DNA of 64,000 nucleotides from Chachezhania antarctica (GCF_003646465.1 NZ_QZEX01000001.1:1-64000); one strand, 5' to 3'; positions 9,090 through 18,825 are shown, counted from the first letter of the stretch. A program made the numbers and translations. Notes: generated from the sequence alone by a model not told the origin.

Positions 9090-9916
9090 CATGCGTAGAG
9101 CGCTGCGATCTCGGGATCGGTCTGCAGGGCGCGGGCCAGTTCGGCGGCAATGGCACGGTGGCCTGACGGGCCGGTCAGCGCCGCGGCCGCGGGCTGCGGC
9201 AGAGAGCCCGCCTGCATCGCGTCCAGTTCGCCCGCATCGGCCGCACTGTCGACCGCGACATCGACAATACCGGACGAACAATCTTTCAGGTCGGCCAACA
9301 TGCGGTCGCTGACATCGACCTCCCAGGCCACCTTGATCCGGTTGCGATACCGGATCCGGATCACCACGGCCCGGCTCCGAAGATCGCCCAGCAGCGTGCG
9401 CATACGGGCTGTCCAGGCCTTTCGCAGCTCGGCCTCGACGATGTCGAAACGCTCCGGCGCGTGATCGTGCAGGCGCTGCAGCAGGTCTTTCGTGAAGTTG
9501 ATCTCGGTGAAGTCGAAATCCGGGTACAACTGGCGCAGCAGCTCGGACGGCGCAAGAAACCTGTCGTTCCGCCGCGGATGCACACGGTACAGACGGTTCG
9601 ACAGGTTCTGCGGATCCATCGTCTGGACCGCGACACGCTGCGCTCTCTTTGCGATGTCGATGACCTTGTCATCCCGCAGGAAACTGTCGAGCCCGGCATT
9701 GACGACGCCAAGATTGACGACCGGCATATCCAGCTTGTCCTCGGCCAGCGCCGCGAAGGGCGTCTGGACGAAGCGGCCGAAGGTCTCGCAAGTGCCAAGG
9801 ACGGCCATGTACGGCTCATCGAGCGGCCGCTGCGGTCCACGAAATTGAAGTCTGGACGTGCCATAGTCGCACGACTCACCCGCCAGCGCCCCCGCGCTGT
9901 TCACATGAAAGCTCAT
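9089..9916 (-). CDS. DUF6473 domain-containing protein
   Basis: A 275-residue protein with no characterised function. The N-terminal segment CDYGTSRLQFRGPQRPLDEPYMAVLGTCETFGRFV is, to my knowledge, the hallmark of the DUF6473 family, common in Rhodobacteraceae. LGTCETFGR looks like the start of a Rossmann or SGNH-like fold, and NLGVVNAGLDSFL follows. The start at 9916 (MSFHVNSAG) is preferred to 10132 because the family begins close to this block and the longer form would overlap the divergent hbdA gene. The stop lies within the etfA terminator. A role in surface polysaccharide or sulfated sugar handling has sometimes been guessed; nothing here proves it. Confidence 0.78.
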   Translation of the reverse strand: MSFHVNSAGALAGESCDYGTSRLQFRGPQRPLDEPYMAVLGTCETFGRFVQTPFAALAEDKLDMPVVNLGVVNAGLDSFLRDDKVIDIAKRAQRVAVQTMDPQNLSNRLYRVHPRRNDRFLAPSELLRQLYPDFDFTEINFTKDLLQRLHDHAPERFDIVEAELRKAWTARMRTLLGDLRSRAVVIRIRYRNRIKVAWEVDVSDRMLADLKDCSSGIVDVAVDSAADAGELDAMQAGSLPQPAAAALTGPSGHRAIAAELARALQTDPEIAALYA

Positions 9917-10085
9917 GTTTCCCACCAATTTGATTCTCACCCAGGGGCGAGAATGAGGCACAGGTCTTACCAAGCTGCTAAAAGGCGCATTTGACGCGAA
10001 ACTGCGCAATTCTCGACTATTGTCGTGCCGGGCGGATGCCCATAGGGTCCTGCCATCTGCTGCAGCGCGGCACAGGAGGATGGTC

Positions 10086-10961
10086 ATGGCGGTCAAGACG
10101 GTAGGCGTGATCGGCGCCGGACAAATGGGCAACGGTATCGCCCACGTGATGGCGCTGGCGGGCTACGATGTTCTGCTGAACGATGTCAGCCAGGATGCGC
10201 TCGACAAGGCGAAGTCGGTCATCGAAAAGAACCTTGATCGCCAGGCTTCGCGCGGGGCGATTTCCGAGGATGACGTGAAGGCGGCGCTGGCCCGGATCAC
10301 GACGTCGCTGACCCTGTCGGATGTCGGGCAGACCGACCTCGTGATCGAAAGCGCGACCGAGCGCGAGAGCGTCAAGCAGGCGATCTTCGAGGACCTGCTG
10401 CCCAGCCTGAAACCGGACACGATCCTGACGTCGAACACATCGTCGATCTCGATCACGCGGCTGGCGAGCCGGACCGACCGGCCGGAACGCTTCATGGGGT
10501 TCCATTTCATGAACCCGGTGCCGGTGATGAAGCTGGTCGAACTGATCCGCGGCATCGCCACCGACGAAGCGACCTTTAATACCTGCCGGGAAGTGGTCGA
10601 ACGCCTGGGCAAGACCTCGGCCAGTGCCGAGGATTTCCCGGCTTTCATCGTCAACCGGATCCTGATGCCGATGATCAACGAAGCGGTCTATACGCTGTAC
10701 GAAGGCGTGGGATCGATCGAAAGCATCGACACGTCCATGAAACTGGGCGCCGCGCATCCGATGGGGCCGCTGGAGCTGGCGGATTTCATTGGGCTGGATA
10801 CGTGCCTTGCGATCATGAACGTGCTGCACGACGGGCTGGCGGATACGAAATATCGCCCCTGTCCGCTGCTGACGAAATACGTCGAAGCCGGCTGGCTTGG
10901 CCGCAAGACGCAGCGCGGATTCTACGATTACCGGGGCGACACGCCGGTCCCCACGCGCTGA
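10086..10961 (+). CDS. hbdA: 3-hydroxybutyryl-CoA dehydrogenase
   Basis: A 291-residue NAD(P)-dependent enzyme interconverting 3-hydroxybutyryl-CoA and acetoacetyl-CoA. The N-terminal Rossmann motif is GVIGAGQMGNGIAHV; LVIESATERESVK and SNTSSISITRLA follow, then the catalytic-His segment RFMGFHFMNPVPVMKLVELI. The C-terminal dimer domain includes DFPAFIVNRILMPMINEA and LGAAHPMGPLELADFIGLD. The ATG at 10086 is chosen because AGGAGG lies 6-12 bases upstream. It can serve polyhydroxybutyrate turnover, fatty-acid oxidation or the ethylmalonyl-CoA route. It is transcribed away from the DUF6473 gene. Confidence 0.94.
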   Translation: MAVKTVGVIGAGQMGNGIAHVMALAGYDVLLNDVSQDALDKAKSVIEKNLDRQASRGAISEDDVKAALARITTSLTLSDVGQTDLVIESATERESVKQAIFEDLLPSLKPDTILTSNTSSISITRLASRTDRPERFMGFHFMNPVPVMKLVELIRGIATDEATFNTCREVVERLGKTSASAEDFPAFIVNRILMPMINEAVYTLYEGVGSIESIDTSMKLGAAHPMGPLELADFIGLDTCLAIMNVLHDGLADTKYRPCPLLTKYVEAGWLGRKTQRGFYDYRGDTPVPTR

Positions 10962-11079
10962 GGCTGCGGGTCGGTCTTTCAGGGCGCGACCGTGACGGCG
11001 TTGCTGGAAGACCGTTCCTGAACAGTCTTCACACCAGTTTTCCAGAACATTTGCGGGACGAGATGTTCCGCGATGCGCT

Positions 11080-12057
11080 TCAGGATTGCAGCGAAAGCGT
11101 GTATTGGCGCAACCACGCCATGAAGCCGCGCGGATCGTCGGCCCAGCTGTCGACCTGATCCTTCGACAACGGTTCGCCCACGATCGGCCCCTGCGGCTTG
11201 TTAAGCGCGTGGACGATCTCGTGCAGCAGCAGGCCCTGGCGCAGGATGGGCGAGATCTGGTTGGCGATCTGGTAGATCCGCGAATTGGCGCCCGGGAACC
11301 GCATCGGCACCACGGTCGCGCCAGACCTGCGGATCATCTTGGCGGTGAACACGTTCCATTCCGCCTCGACCGCCGGGCCCCACCAGCCTTCGGAATGCGC
11401 CACGACGCCCGACGGGAAAAGGGCCACGACGCCGCCGTCCTTTAGGTGGTCCATCGCCTTGGCGCGCATCTCCACGCCCTTGCGCTGCGCGTCCGGATCG
11501 TGCGGGAACGGCACGGGGATCATGTACGAGCCCGCGACCTCGTCCAGCGAGGTCAGCAGAGAGCGGGTGAGGATCCGGTAGTCGGGGCGCACGCGACCGA
11601 TAAGGTCGGCGAAGATCATGCCATCGACCATACCGTGCGGATGGTTGGCGACCACGATCACCGGGCCTTCTTTCGGGATACGGTCCAGCTGCGACTGCGG
11701 GGTCGTCAGTTCGATCCCCATCACATCCAGACAGGCCCGCCAGAACGCCTGCCCGCGCGGAGCCCCGCGGCGTTCGAATTCGCGGATCAGGCGCAGGACC
11801 GTCAGCTTGCCCGACACCAGTTCGATGGCGCGGATCAGGCTGGCTTTCCAGGGGTCCTCGAACGTGCTGGCATAGGAAAGGCTCCGCCGGTCGTACTGCT
11901 TGAAGTCGACCAGGTCATTCGACGCCGGGGCGTCGGCCTTGCGGCGTGCATTCTTCCCCAGGCCAAGGCCCTTGCTGTCGCCTTGAACCATGCCGTTCGC
12001 CATACCCGGGTTGCCGCGGCGCGGCGCCCTGGGAGAATTGTGAAAGCTGTCAACCAC
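11080..12057 (-). CDS. Hemolysin-family lysophospholipid acyltransferase
   Basis: A 325-residue protein with a PlsC-type acyltransferase core. The acyl-acceptor motif is VVANHPHGMVDG (NHPxGxxDG, the variant typical of the hemolysin/OlsA-like subgroup). VVALFPSGVVAHSEGWWGPAVEAEWNVF corresponds to the FPEG-type motif and VVPMRFPGANSRIYQI to the PV block. The first ~45 residues are polar and low in complexity, and the true start may lie downstream, for example at residue 19 (MANGMVQGD). The likely role is acylation in ornithine-lipid or phospholipid synthesis; the exact acceptor is not known. It converges with hbdA. Confidence 0.82.
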   Translation of the reverse strand: MVDSFHNSPRAPRRGNPGMANGMVQGDSKGLGLGKNARRKADAPASNDLVDFKQYDRRSLSYASTFEDPWKASLIRAIELVSGKLTVLRLIREFERRGAPRGQAFWRACLDVMGIELTTPQSQLDRIPKEGPVIVVANHPHGMVDGMIFADLIGRVRPDYRILTRSLLTSLDEVAGSYMIPVPFPHDPDAQRKGVEMRAKAMDHLKDGGVVALFPSGVVAHSEGWWGPAVEAEWNVFTAKMIRRSGATVVPMRFPGANSRIYQIANQISPILRQGLLLHEIVHALNKPQGPIVGEPLSKDQVDSWADDPRGFMAWLRQYTLSLQS

Positions 12058-12241
12058 GGGCGTTCACCAATCAGTTCCTGCCTTTGACACCATAACAGAA
12101 ATCGCGCCGTGCGACCGCTCTGCCATCAGCGCCTTCAGGCTGTCCTCCGATCCGATCCTGCAGGCCGCGCGCGGGGTCCGCAAAATGGTTCGGTTTCAGC
12201 ATTGCACCCCGTCAGCTACCGCGTAGCGCGACGGGTTCCGG

Positions 12242-12511
12242 TCAATACCCTTCGCCAAACTTGTCTTTCACCAAGGCTTCCAATGCATCGGCTAGTGCTT
12301 CGGCCTCGGGTCCGTCCGTCTGAACGTCAATAGTCGTTCCCCGGGAGGCTGCCAACATCAAAAGTCCCATTATGCTGTCACCTGCAGCGGACATGCCGTC
12401 GCGGCACACCTTGGCACGGGCATCAAACCGCTCAACCACCTCGACCAGCTTTGCAGAGGCCCGCGCATGCAGGCCTTTTTCGTTGATAATCTCCAGCGTG
12501 CGATTCGCCAT
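12242..12511 (-). CDS. HPr family phosphocarrier protein (nitrogen PTS type)
   Basis: An 89-residue HPr. The phosphorylated histidine is in GLHARAS near residue 15. The regulatory serine region is GDSIMGLLMLAASRGT, matching the Ser46 site that HprK phosphorylates. In alphaproteobacteria this protein belongs to a regulatory phosphorelay (PtsP-HPr-EIIA) rather than to sugar uptake. It is the last gene of the minus-strand run chvI-chvG-hprK-rapZ-EIIA-HPr. No enzyme I gene is in the window. Confidence 0.95.
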   Translation of the reverse strand: MANRTLEIINEKGLHARASAKLVEVVERFDARAKVCRDGMSAAGDSIMGLLMLAASRGTTIDVQTDGPEAEALADALEALVKDKFGEGY

Positions 12512-12574
12512 GTTCTTCTTCCTTTCGACCCGGTTGCCGTCGGCCTGCCGGGCCGCGAGCGCGCCGTATATGCT

Positions 12575-12967
12575 TTAATCGGCGCGGACATCCTGTGCGT
12601 TGATGTACTTGCGCCCGGCTTCCAGGGCACCGGCTACGGCGTCTGCCACCGGCAGGCGGCGGCTTTTGGCCAGCTTGATCAGCATCGGCAGGTTGGCCCC
12701 GTAGATGATCCGCCGGTTGGCCGGCGCGCAGGCGCGCAGCGACAGGTTGGATGGCGAACCACCGAACAGATCGGTCACCAGAACCACCCCGTCGCCTTCG
12801 TCGACGGCGTCGGCGGCGGCGCAGATCTCGGACTGTTTCAGGTGACGATCGTGGTCGGGCTCTATGGAAATGGCACGCATGCCGGTCTGTGCACCAACCA
12901 CATGTTCCACGGCGGCGAGGTACTCCTGCGCCAATCCGCCATGTGCGACGATGACGATCCCGATCAC
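12575..12967 (-). CDS. PTS EIIA component, mannose type
   Basis: A 130-residue EIIA-Man-like domain, the phosphoryl acceptor from HPr. The phosphorylated His is in IVIVAHGGLAQEY near residue 9, and VVLVTDLFGGSPSNLSL is the conserved loop of the family. No membrane EIIB/EIIC genes are nearby, so it is expected to act as a regulatory end point of the relay. The start is a GTG at 12967, 7 bases after rapZ, giving tight operon spacing. Start certainty is moderate because no other initiation codon fits. Confidence 0.93.
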   Translation of the reverse strand: MIGIVIVAHGGLAQEYLAAVEHVVGAQTGMRAISIEPDHDRHLKQSEICAAADAVDEGDGVVLVTDLFGGSPSNLSLRACAPANRRIIYGANLPMLIKLAKSRRLPVADAVAGALEAGRKYINAQDVRAD

Positions 12968-12973
12968 CCGTGC

Positions 12974-13858
12974 CTACCCGTTCTGCCGGCGCTCCAATTC
13001 CCGATGTCTTATTGACACCTGGCGGCCATCGGCTGCAAGGGCCTTCGCCAGCGCTTCGGCAAGCGTCACCGACCGGTGTTGCCCACCCGTGCACCCGAAG
13101 GCGATGGACAGATGCGACTTTCCTTCCTCGGCAAAGGCCGGAAGCAGCATCCTTGAAAGGTCAAGAACCCGGTCGAAAAAGCCGGCATAGCGGGCATCGC
13201 CCCGGACGTGGTCCTGCACCGCCAGATCGCGGCCATCCAGCGTGCGGAGAGCCTGAACCCAGTACGGATTGTTCAGGAACCGGCAGTCGAAAATCATGTC
13301 GACCCCGCGCGGGAGACCGCGTTTATACGAGAAAGACTGCACCGAAAGCGCCAGTGACCCCGTTTCCGAAGCCGAAAACCACATCTTCAACTCATCCCGC
13401 AGCTGGTGGACGTTCAGGTCGGACGTGTCGATCAGGATGTCCGCCCGGTCGCGCAGCGGGGCCAGCAGCTCAAGGTCGCGCTGGATGCCAAGTTCGGGCG
13501 TTTCGCCGCGGGCCATGGGGTGGCGGCGGCGGGTTTCGGAATAGCGGCGCAACAGCACCTCCGCCCCGCAATCGAGGTAGAGCAGGGCCGGTTCGGTGCC
13601 CGAAAGCGTCCGCAACTCGATGATCAGTTCTTGCAAGGTTGTTGTCGAAAAGTCGCGGTTTCGGGTGTCGATCCCCAGGGCCATGGGATGCGACGGCCGG
13701 GTGGGCCCGTCGAAAAGCCGGGGCAGAAGGCCCAGCGGCATGTTGTCGATCGCCTCGTACCCCAGGTCTTCCAGCACGTTGATCGCAGTGGACCGCCCGG
13801 CGCCCGCAGGGCCGGTGACAAGAACGAGCGAGATGTCAGGTATCGGCACAGGCGCCAT
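12974..13858 (-). CDS. rapZ: RapZ RNase adapter / nucleotide-binding protein
   Basis: A 294-residue RapZ (YvcJ) protein. The P-loop [27 protein letters not shown] matches the family start, and the C-terminal domain contains [23 protein letters not shown], the small-molecule and RNA binding part. In E. coli RapZ senses glucosamine-6-phosphate and targets sRNA GlmZ to RNase E; in alphaproteobacteria only the position next to hprK and PTS genes is conserved. The start ATG at 13858 overlaps the hprK stop as TGATG; an in-frame ATG one codon earlier (13861) is equally possible. Either choice implies translational coupling. Confidence 0.94.
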   Translation of the reverse strand: MAPVPIPDISLVLVTGPAGAGRSTAINVLEDLGYEAIDNMPLGLLPRLFDGPTRPSHPMALGIDTRNRDFSTTTLQELIIELRTLSGTEPALLYLDCGAEVLLRRYSETRRRHPMARGETPELGIQRDLELLAPLRDRADILIDTSDLNVHQLRDELKMWFSASETGSLALSVQSFSYKRGLPRGVDMIFDCRFLNNPYWVQALRTLDGRDLAVQDHVRGDARYAGFFDRVLDLSRMLLPAFAEEGKSHLSIAFGCTGGQHRSVTLAEALAKALAADGRQVSIRHRELERRQNG

Positions 13859-14289
13859 CATTCTTCGCGTCTCCCCCACGCGAGATAGTGCAGTATTGCT
13901 GCCGCAAAATGGACATTGTCGACCTTGTGAAGCAAGGGCACAGATTGCCCCATCAGCGTGATCGTCCGCACCGGGGGAAGCCTGTGCGCCTCGACACGGT
14001 CAAGATCCACGGCAAGGGCGATCCGCGCCTCTGCCGCCACCGGGGCGTGCAGGATACCGATGCCGCGCGCTTCGATGAGGCCGCGGATGGTCTCAGGCGC
14101 GCTGGCGATTACGTCATCGCCCCGGCGCTCCAGCACCGTGCGGTCGTCCGCCACCAGCCGCGCGCCCAGCGCCATCAGCGCCAGCCCCAGCCCCGACTTG
14201 CCGCTGCCTGACGCGCCCAGGATCAGGACGCCGCCCGTATCCGTGGCGACGCAGGTCGCATGGACTGTTTCCTGTTTCGCTTCCGGCAT
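13858..14289 (-). CDS. hprK: HPr kinase/phosphorylase, short alphaproteobacterial form
   Basis: A 143-residue HprK reduced to the catalytic domain, the usual form in alphaproteobacteria (Firmicute HprK is ~310 residues). The Walker A motif is [16 protein letters not shown] near residues 24-38, followed by [13 protein letters not shown] and the family segment [23 protein letters not shown]. It should phosphorylate and dephosphorylate the serine of the HPr encoded four genes downstream, controlling flow through the relay. It overlaps rapZ at its 3' end and follows chvG by 80 bases. Confidence 0.94.
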   Translation of the reverse strand: MPEAKQETVHATCVATDTGGVLILGASGSGKSGLGLALMALGARLVADDRTVLERRGDDVIASAPETIRGLIEARGIGILHAPVAAEARIALAVDLDRVEAHRLPPVRTITLMGQSVPLLHKVDNVHFAAAILHYLAWGRREE

Positions 14290-14369
14290 GGTCGTCCGCT
14301 TTCATCCCCCGGGTCACCCAGCGGGAATAGTCGCAGCCTGCCACAAAAGCGCTACCAAATTCCTGCCGT

Positions 14370-16067
14370 CTACACCGGAAGACCCACCACGAACCGCGCG
14401 CCGAGGGGTTCCGACATGATGTCGGTTTCCGTGGGTCGGATGTTTTCAGCCCAGATCACGCCGCCATGCGCCTCGACAATCAGTTTCGAGATCGCGAGCC
14501 CAAGGCCGGAATTGTTGCCGAAATGCTCGGCCGGGCGCTGGGAGTAGAAGCGCTTGAAGATCGTTGACAGGGCCTCGTCCGGGATGCCGGGGCCCGTGTC
14601 CTCGACCACCGCCAGGACCCGGTTTTCGCGTTTGCGCACCCAGACGCGGATGGCATCGCCGTCCTCGCAGAAGGAAATCGCGTTCGAGATCAGGTTCACG
14701 AAAACCTGCGCCAGCCGCGCCTCCAGACCGTGGATCAGGATCGGTTCACCCGGCATGTCCGTGATGTAGTCGATCCCCCTGGCGCGCGCGTCTTCGCCAA
14801 GGAAGGAATTCAGGTTGTCGAGCATGACCCGCAGATCGAATTCCTGCTCCTCCTCCTTCACCAGTTCCGCATCCAGCCGCGAGGCGTTGGAGATGTCGCT
14901 GACCAGCCGGTCCAGCCGCCGAACGTCATGTTCGATCACGTCCAGCAAGCGGTTCCGCCGGTCATCGTCCTTGATCAGGCGGAGCGTCCCCACGGCGGAA
15001 TGCAGGCTGGCCAGCGGGTTCTTGATCTCGTGCGCGACGTCCGAGGCGAACTGTTCGTTCGCGTCGATCCGGTTGTAAAGCGCGGCAACCATCCCCCGCA
15101 AAGCCCCCGACAGGCGCCCGATCTCGTCCGGCCGATCCGTCAGGTCGGGGATGCGGATGCGCCCCGACCGGCGCTTGCGGTTGTCCCGGTCGCGGCCCAG
15201 TTCCGCCGCTTCGGCCAGTTGCGCCAGCGGGTTGGCAATCGTCGACGCCAGCACAAGGCTGAGCCCGACCGACACGAGGATCGCGATCACGAACATCTGC
15301 AACACCCGTTCGCGTTCTCGCCGGACCAGCGCGTCGATTTCACCCGAAGGGCTGGTCACCGCCACGGCGCCCGCGCCCGGAATCGGGATCACGGCGGCAA
15401 AGACACGGCCCGCCGTCGTCTCCAGCCGGGTGTCGATCTGCAGCCCGTCCGACATCGCCTGCCCGACGAGCGCGTGAAGCTGAACCGGCAGCGGAGGCTC
15501 GGCCCGGGTATCTCGGGCCGGACCAAGCGACGCTGCGACGCCGGACAGGGCCGCCAGCGCATCGCTGATCACCGTCGGCGTATCGGACCGCGCATCCAGC
15601 GCCTGCAGCAACGGGGCGGGATGCGTTCCCCGTACACGCCCCACAAGCGCGTCACCTGTATCGAAGACGAAGACATCCAGCCCCTCGCGCAGATCCAGCG
15701 CCAGAAGCGCGGGTCCGACATCGAAACCCCGGCCCGGCACTCCGTCCGGCGGCAGGCGCGCTTCGATGACGTTGGCGATCAACTGCGCCTCGCTGGTCAG
15801 CATGCGCGCGTGCTGCACCACCAGGCTTTCGCGCGAGGCGTTCAGGAAGAGTATCCCCGCCACGAGGATGTTCAGCGCGATCAGGTTCAGCGCCACGATC
15901 TTGCGCGTCAGCGGCGAGGCCCTGAGCGAAAACATCCGCCGCCCGGCGCGCCGGGTTTCGTCGCGTTCCAGGTTCGGGCCGGCGTTCGCCCAGTCGTCGT
16001 CCAGCGCATCCTCGCCCCCTTGCGGGGCGGGTTTGGATCGGTCGGGCATGTCGGCAAGGCTGACCAC
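14370..16067 (-). CDS. chvG: ChvG-type sensor histidine kinase
   Basis: A 565-residue membrane histidine kinase. The first ~50 residues are cytoplasmic and acidic; TM1 is about 56-75, a periplasmic sensor runs to about 265, and TM2 is near 270-290. A HAMP linker follows, then the dimerisation/phosphoacceptor helix with SDVAHEIKNPLASLHS and the ATPase motifs NLISNAISFC (N box), VEDTGPGIPDE (G1) and NNSGLGLAISKLIVEAHGG (G2). ChvG kinases sense acidity or envelope stress in rhizobia. The start is a GTG at 16067, 6 bases after the chvI stop; an ATG at 16049 is the alternative. Confidence 0.94.
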   Translation of the reverse strand: MVSLADMPDRSKPAPQGGEDALDDDWANAGPNLERDETRRAGRRMFSLRASPLTRKIVALNLIALNILVAGILFLNASRESLVVQHARMLTSEAQLIANVIEARLPPDGVPGRGFDVGPALLALDLREGLDVFVFDTGDALVGRVRGTHPAPLLQALDARSDTPTVISDALAALSGVAASLGPARDTRAEPPLPVQLHALVGQAMSDGLQIDTRLETTAGRVFAAVIPIPGAGAVAVTSPSGEIDALVRRERERVLQMFVIAILVSVGLSLVLASTIANPLAQLAEAAELGRDRDNRKRRSGRIRIPDLTDRPDEIGRLSGALRGMVAALYNRIDANEQFASDVAHEIKNPLASLHSAVGTLRLIKDDDRRNRLLDVIEHDVRRLDRLVSDISNASRLDAELVKEEEQEFDLRVMLDNLNSFLGEDARARGIDYITDMPGEPILIHGLEARLAQVFVNLISNAISFCEDGDAIRVWVRKRENRVLAVVEDTGPGIPDEALSTIFKRFYSQRPAEHFGNNSGLGLAISKLIVEAHGGVIWAENIRPTETDIMSEPLGARFVVGLPV

Positions 16068-16073
16068 GCGGCT

Positions 16074-16772
16074 TCAGACCTCGATATAGCGGTAGCCGAT
16101 GCCGTACAGCGTCTCGATCGCCGAGAACGCAGGATCGACCGACCGCAGCTTCTTGCGCAACCGCTTGATGTGGCTGTCGATGGTGCGGTCGTCGACATAG
16201 ACCTGATCGTCATAGGCCACGTCCATCAGCTGATCGCGGCTCTTCACGAAGCCGGGCCGCTGCGCCAGCGCCTCCAGCAGCAGGAATTCCGTCACCGTCA
16301 GGCTCACGTCGCGGCCCTTCCAGCTGACGGCATGGCGGGCCGGGTCCATCTGCAGGTCGCCACGGTCCAGCACCGTGCGGTCCGGCCCGTCGTCGCCCCC
16401 GGCTGGCTGCGGGTCCTGCCGGCGCAGCAGCACGCGGATCCGTTCCACCAGAAGCCGCTGCGAAAACGGCTTCTTCACGTAGTCGTCGGCGCCCATCCGC
16501 AGGCCCAGCACCTCGTCGATCTCGTCGTCTTTCGAGGTCAGGAAAATCACCGGCATCCGGGTCTTCTGGCGCAGCCGCTGGAGCAGGTCCATGCCGTCCA
16601 TCCGGGGCATCTTGATGTCGAGCACGGCCATGTCCGGCAGGCTGCGGTTGAACGCATCCAGCGCGGCCTGCCCGTCGTGATAGGTCTCGACCTCGAATCC
16701 TTCGGCTTCGAGCGTCATGGCGACGGATGTCAGGATGTTCCTGTCGTCGTCCACCAATGCTATGCGCGACAT
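16074..16772 (-). CDS. chvI: ChvI-type response regulator
   Basis: A 232-residue OmpR/PhoB-family regulator. The receiver opens [12 protein letters not shown], carries the phosphoacceptor in [13 protein letters not shown] and has the conserved FLTSKDD and DDYVKKPFS segments. The winged-helix domain from about residue 135 contains [29 protein letters not shown] and [17 protein letters not shown]. It is the first gene of the run to HPr, reading away from pckA. In related bacteria ChvI is essential under acid or envelope stress and links to the PTS relay. The ATG at 16772 gives the family N terminus [10 protein letters not shown]. Confidence 0.95.
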   Translation of the reverse strand: MSRIALVDDDRNILTSVAMTLEAEGFEVETYHDGQAALDAFNRSLPDMAVLDIKMPRMDGMDLLQRLRQKTRMPVIFLTSKDDEIDEVLGLRMGADDYVKKPFSQRLLVERIRVLLRRQDPQPAGGDDGPDRTVLDRGDLQMDPARHAVSWKGRDVSLTVTEFLLLEALAQRPGFVKSRDQLMDVAYDDQVYVDDRTIDSHIKRLRKKLRSVDPAFSAIETLYGIGYRYIEV

Positions 16773-17161
16773 GCGGTTGCCCCAGGTTGATTGCCTTATT
16801 TCCTGCAATCGGACTGCTCCCGGCGAATCAACCGGGATGCCGAGGAAACAGCCCCGCTTGCCGATCCGATTCCGGCGGCAAAGTGTTACTTTTTTCCTAA
16901 CTTCAGGCGGTGTTCTGTAAATTGTCCGCCTTTCGGCAACAGCGATCCGGCAGGGTTTCGCCGCCCACACGCTGCCGGCCTCACTGATGGCGCTAACCTG
17001 CAATTGATGGCGCTAACTACGAAATACCGTCCTTTTCATGCGTTTAACCGCCATGGTAAGGAAGCTCGCATCGGTCTCGGAACTGTCGAATTGGCGACGG
17101 CTCGGCGATGGACCGATATGTCCCCGCGACAGAATTTACGCCGGCACAGGAGACGACGCGC
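16773..17161. other. Divergent chvI-pckA control region
   Basis: There is no convincing gene in these 389 bases. The region must hold the promoters of both flanking genes. An AT-rich patch TTACTTTTTTCCTAAC lies at about 16885-16900. The clearest element is the tandem repeat at 16985-17017 nearer pckA, annotated separately. I cannot fix the transcription starts by eye. Confidence 0.6.
16985..17017 (+). promoter_or_regulatory. Tandem direct repeat upstream of pckA
   Basis: TGATGGCGCTAAC occurs at 16985-16997 and again at 17005-17017, exactly 20 bases apart start to start, about two helical turns. GCGCTAAC equals one half of the GTTAGCGCTAAC palindromes often bound by LacI-family regulators. 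The repeats end 144 bases before the pckA ATG. In rhizobia pckA is repressed by the LacI-type PckR; a similar regulator here is a guess. Confidence 0.55.
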
Positions 17162-18760
17162 ATGACATCCGGACGGGTCAACCCGAATTTCCGCCTCGAA
17201 GATCAGGGCATCGAAGGTGTCGAGAAGGTCCACTACAACCTTATCGAACCGGCGCTGGTGCAGGCCGCGATCGCGAACAGCGAAGGCACGCTGGGCAAGG
17301 GCGGCGCGTTCCTTGTGTCGACCGGCCAGTTCACCGGCCGTTCGCCGAAGGACAAGCACGTCGTCAAGACCGACAGCGTGGCCGACAGCATCTGGTGGGA
17401 AAACAACGCCGAGATGGACCCGGCCAAGTTCGACGTGCTCGAAGCCGACATGCTCGAGCATATGAAAAGCCACGAATACTTCGTGCAGGACATGGTCGCC
17501 GGCGCCGACCCCACCTGCTCGATCCGTGTTCGCCTGGTGACCGAGCTTGCGTGGCACGGACTCTTCATCCGCCACATGTTCCGCTGCCCCGAGCGTTCCG
17601 CTCTGGACGATTTTCTTGCCGACTGGACCGTGATCAACTGCCCGACCTTCAAGGCAGACGCCGAAAAGCACGGCTGCCGGTCGGAAACCGTCATTGCCAT
17701 GCACTTCGACAAGAAGCGCATCCTGATCGGCAACACCGAATATGCGGGCGAGAACAAGAAATCGATCTTCTCGCTCCTGAACTACCTGCTGCCGGAAAAG
17801 GGCATCATGCCGATGCACTGCTCGGCCAATCACGCCATCGGAAACCCGGTCGACACCGCCGTGTTCTTCGGCCTGTCGGGCACCGGAAAGACCACGCTTT
17901 CGGCCGACCCGAACCGCACCCTGCTGGGCGATGACGAACACGGCTGGTCGGACCGCGGCACCTTCAACTTCGAAGGCGGCTGCTATGCCAAGACGATCTC
18001 GCTTTCCCCGGAAGCCGAACCCGAGATCTATGCCACGACCGAAAAGTTCGGCACCGTGATCGAGAACATGGTCTTCGATCCGGAAACGCTGGACCTTGAT
18101 TTCGAAGACACGTCGCTGACGGCCAACATGCGCTGCGCCTACCCGCTCGATTACATCTCGAACGCGTCGGAAAGCGGCCTTGGCGGGCATCCCAAGAACA
18201 TCATCATGCTGACCTGCGATGCGTTCGGCGTGCTGCCCCCGATCGCGCGCCTGACCCCGTCGCAGGCGATGTACCACTTCCTGTCGGGCTTCACCTCGAA
18301 GGTCGCCGGGACCGAGCGCGGCGTGACCGAGCCCGAGCCCACCTTCTCGACCTGCTTCGGCGCGCCCTTCATGCCGCGCCGTCCGGAAGTCTATGGCAAC
18401 CTGCTGCGTGAAAAGATCGACCAGCACGGCGCCACCTGCTGGCTGGTGAACACCGGCTGGACCGGCGGCGCCTACGGCACCGGCTCGCGCATGCCGATCC
18501 GCGCCACCCGCGCACTGCTGACGGCGGCGCTCGACGGCTCGCTGTCGGAAGTGGAATTCCGCAAGGACCCGAACTTCGGCTTCGAAGTGCCGGTGGATGT
18601 GCCCGGCGTGGCCGAGGTCCTGCTGGATCCGCGCCGCACCTGGGACGACAAGGACGCCTATGACACGCAGGCGGCCAAGCTGGTGCAGATGTTCGCCGAC
18701 AACTTCGAACAGTATGTTCCCTACATCGACGACGACGTGAAAGCCGTCGCCATCGGCTGA
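17162..18760 (+). CDS. pckA: Phosphoenolpyruvate carboxykinase (ATP)
   Basis: PckA converts oxaloacetate and ATP to phosphoenolpyruvate, the first step of gluconeogenesis from organic acids. The 532-residue protein shows the substrate segment [15 protein letters not shown], the metal/phosphate region MHCSANHA, the P-loop [16 protein letters not shown] and kinase-2 [10 protein letters not shown]. The ATG at 17162 ([10 protein letters not shown]) is family-typical; the upstream in-frame ATG at 17108 adds unmatched residues. It is transcribed away from the chvI-chvG-hprK-rapZ-PTS run, an arrangement conserved in many alphaproteobacteria. A strong terminator follows. Confidence 0.97.
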   Translation: MTSGRVNPNFRLEDQGIEGVEKVHYNLIEPALVQAAIANSEGTLGKGGAFLVSTGQFTGRSPKDKHVVKTDSVADSIWWENNAEMDPAKFDVLEADMLEHMKSHEYFVQDMVAGADPTCSIRVRLVTELAWHGLFIRHMFRCPERSALDDFLADWTVINCPTFKADAEKHGCRSETVIAMHFDKKRILIGNTEYAGENKKSIFSLLNYLLPEKGIMPMHCSANHAIGNPVDTAVFFGLSGTGKTTLSADPNRTLLGDDEHGWSDRGTFNFEGGCYAKTISLSPEAEPEIYATTEKFGTVIENMVFDPETLDLDFEDTSLTANMRCAYPLDYISNASESGLGGHPKNIIMLTCDAFGVLPPIARLTPSQAMYHFLSGFTSKVAGTERGVTEPEPTFSTCFGAPFMPRRPEVYGNLLREKIDQHGATCWLVNTGWTGGAYGTGSRMPIRATRALLTAALDGSLSEVEFRKDPNFGFEVPVDVPGVAEVLLDPRRTWDDKDAYDTQAAKLVQMFADNFEQYVPYIDDDVKAVAIG

Positions 18761-18781
18761 TCGCCGGCACCACATTGCAAG

Positions 18782-18816
18782 AACGCCCGGTCCATTGACC
18801 GGGCGTTTTCGTTTTT
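18782..18816 (+). terminator. Rho-independent terminator of pckA
   Basis: AACGCCCGGTC (18782-18792) pairs with GACCGGGCGTT (18797-18807) around CATT, followed by TTTCGTTTTTT. It stands between pckA and the end of the convergent hydrolase gene. Confidence 0.92.
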
Positions 18817-18825
18817 TCCCGCCGA

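Noticed and set aside
12242-13879. Sugar-transport phosphotransferase operon
   Set aside because: HPr and EIIA occur without EIIB/EIIC membrane genes and with hprK and rapZ, the pattern of the regulatory relay.
14730-16790. 686-codon open frame opposite chvG and chvI
   Set aside because: It mirrors two well-identified genes, is extremely rich in Arg, Gln and His, and has no motif.
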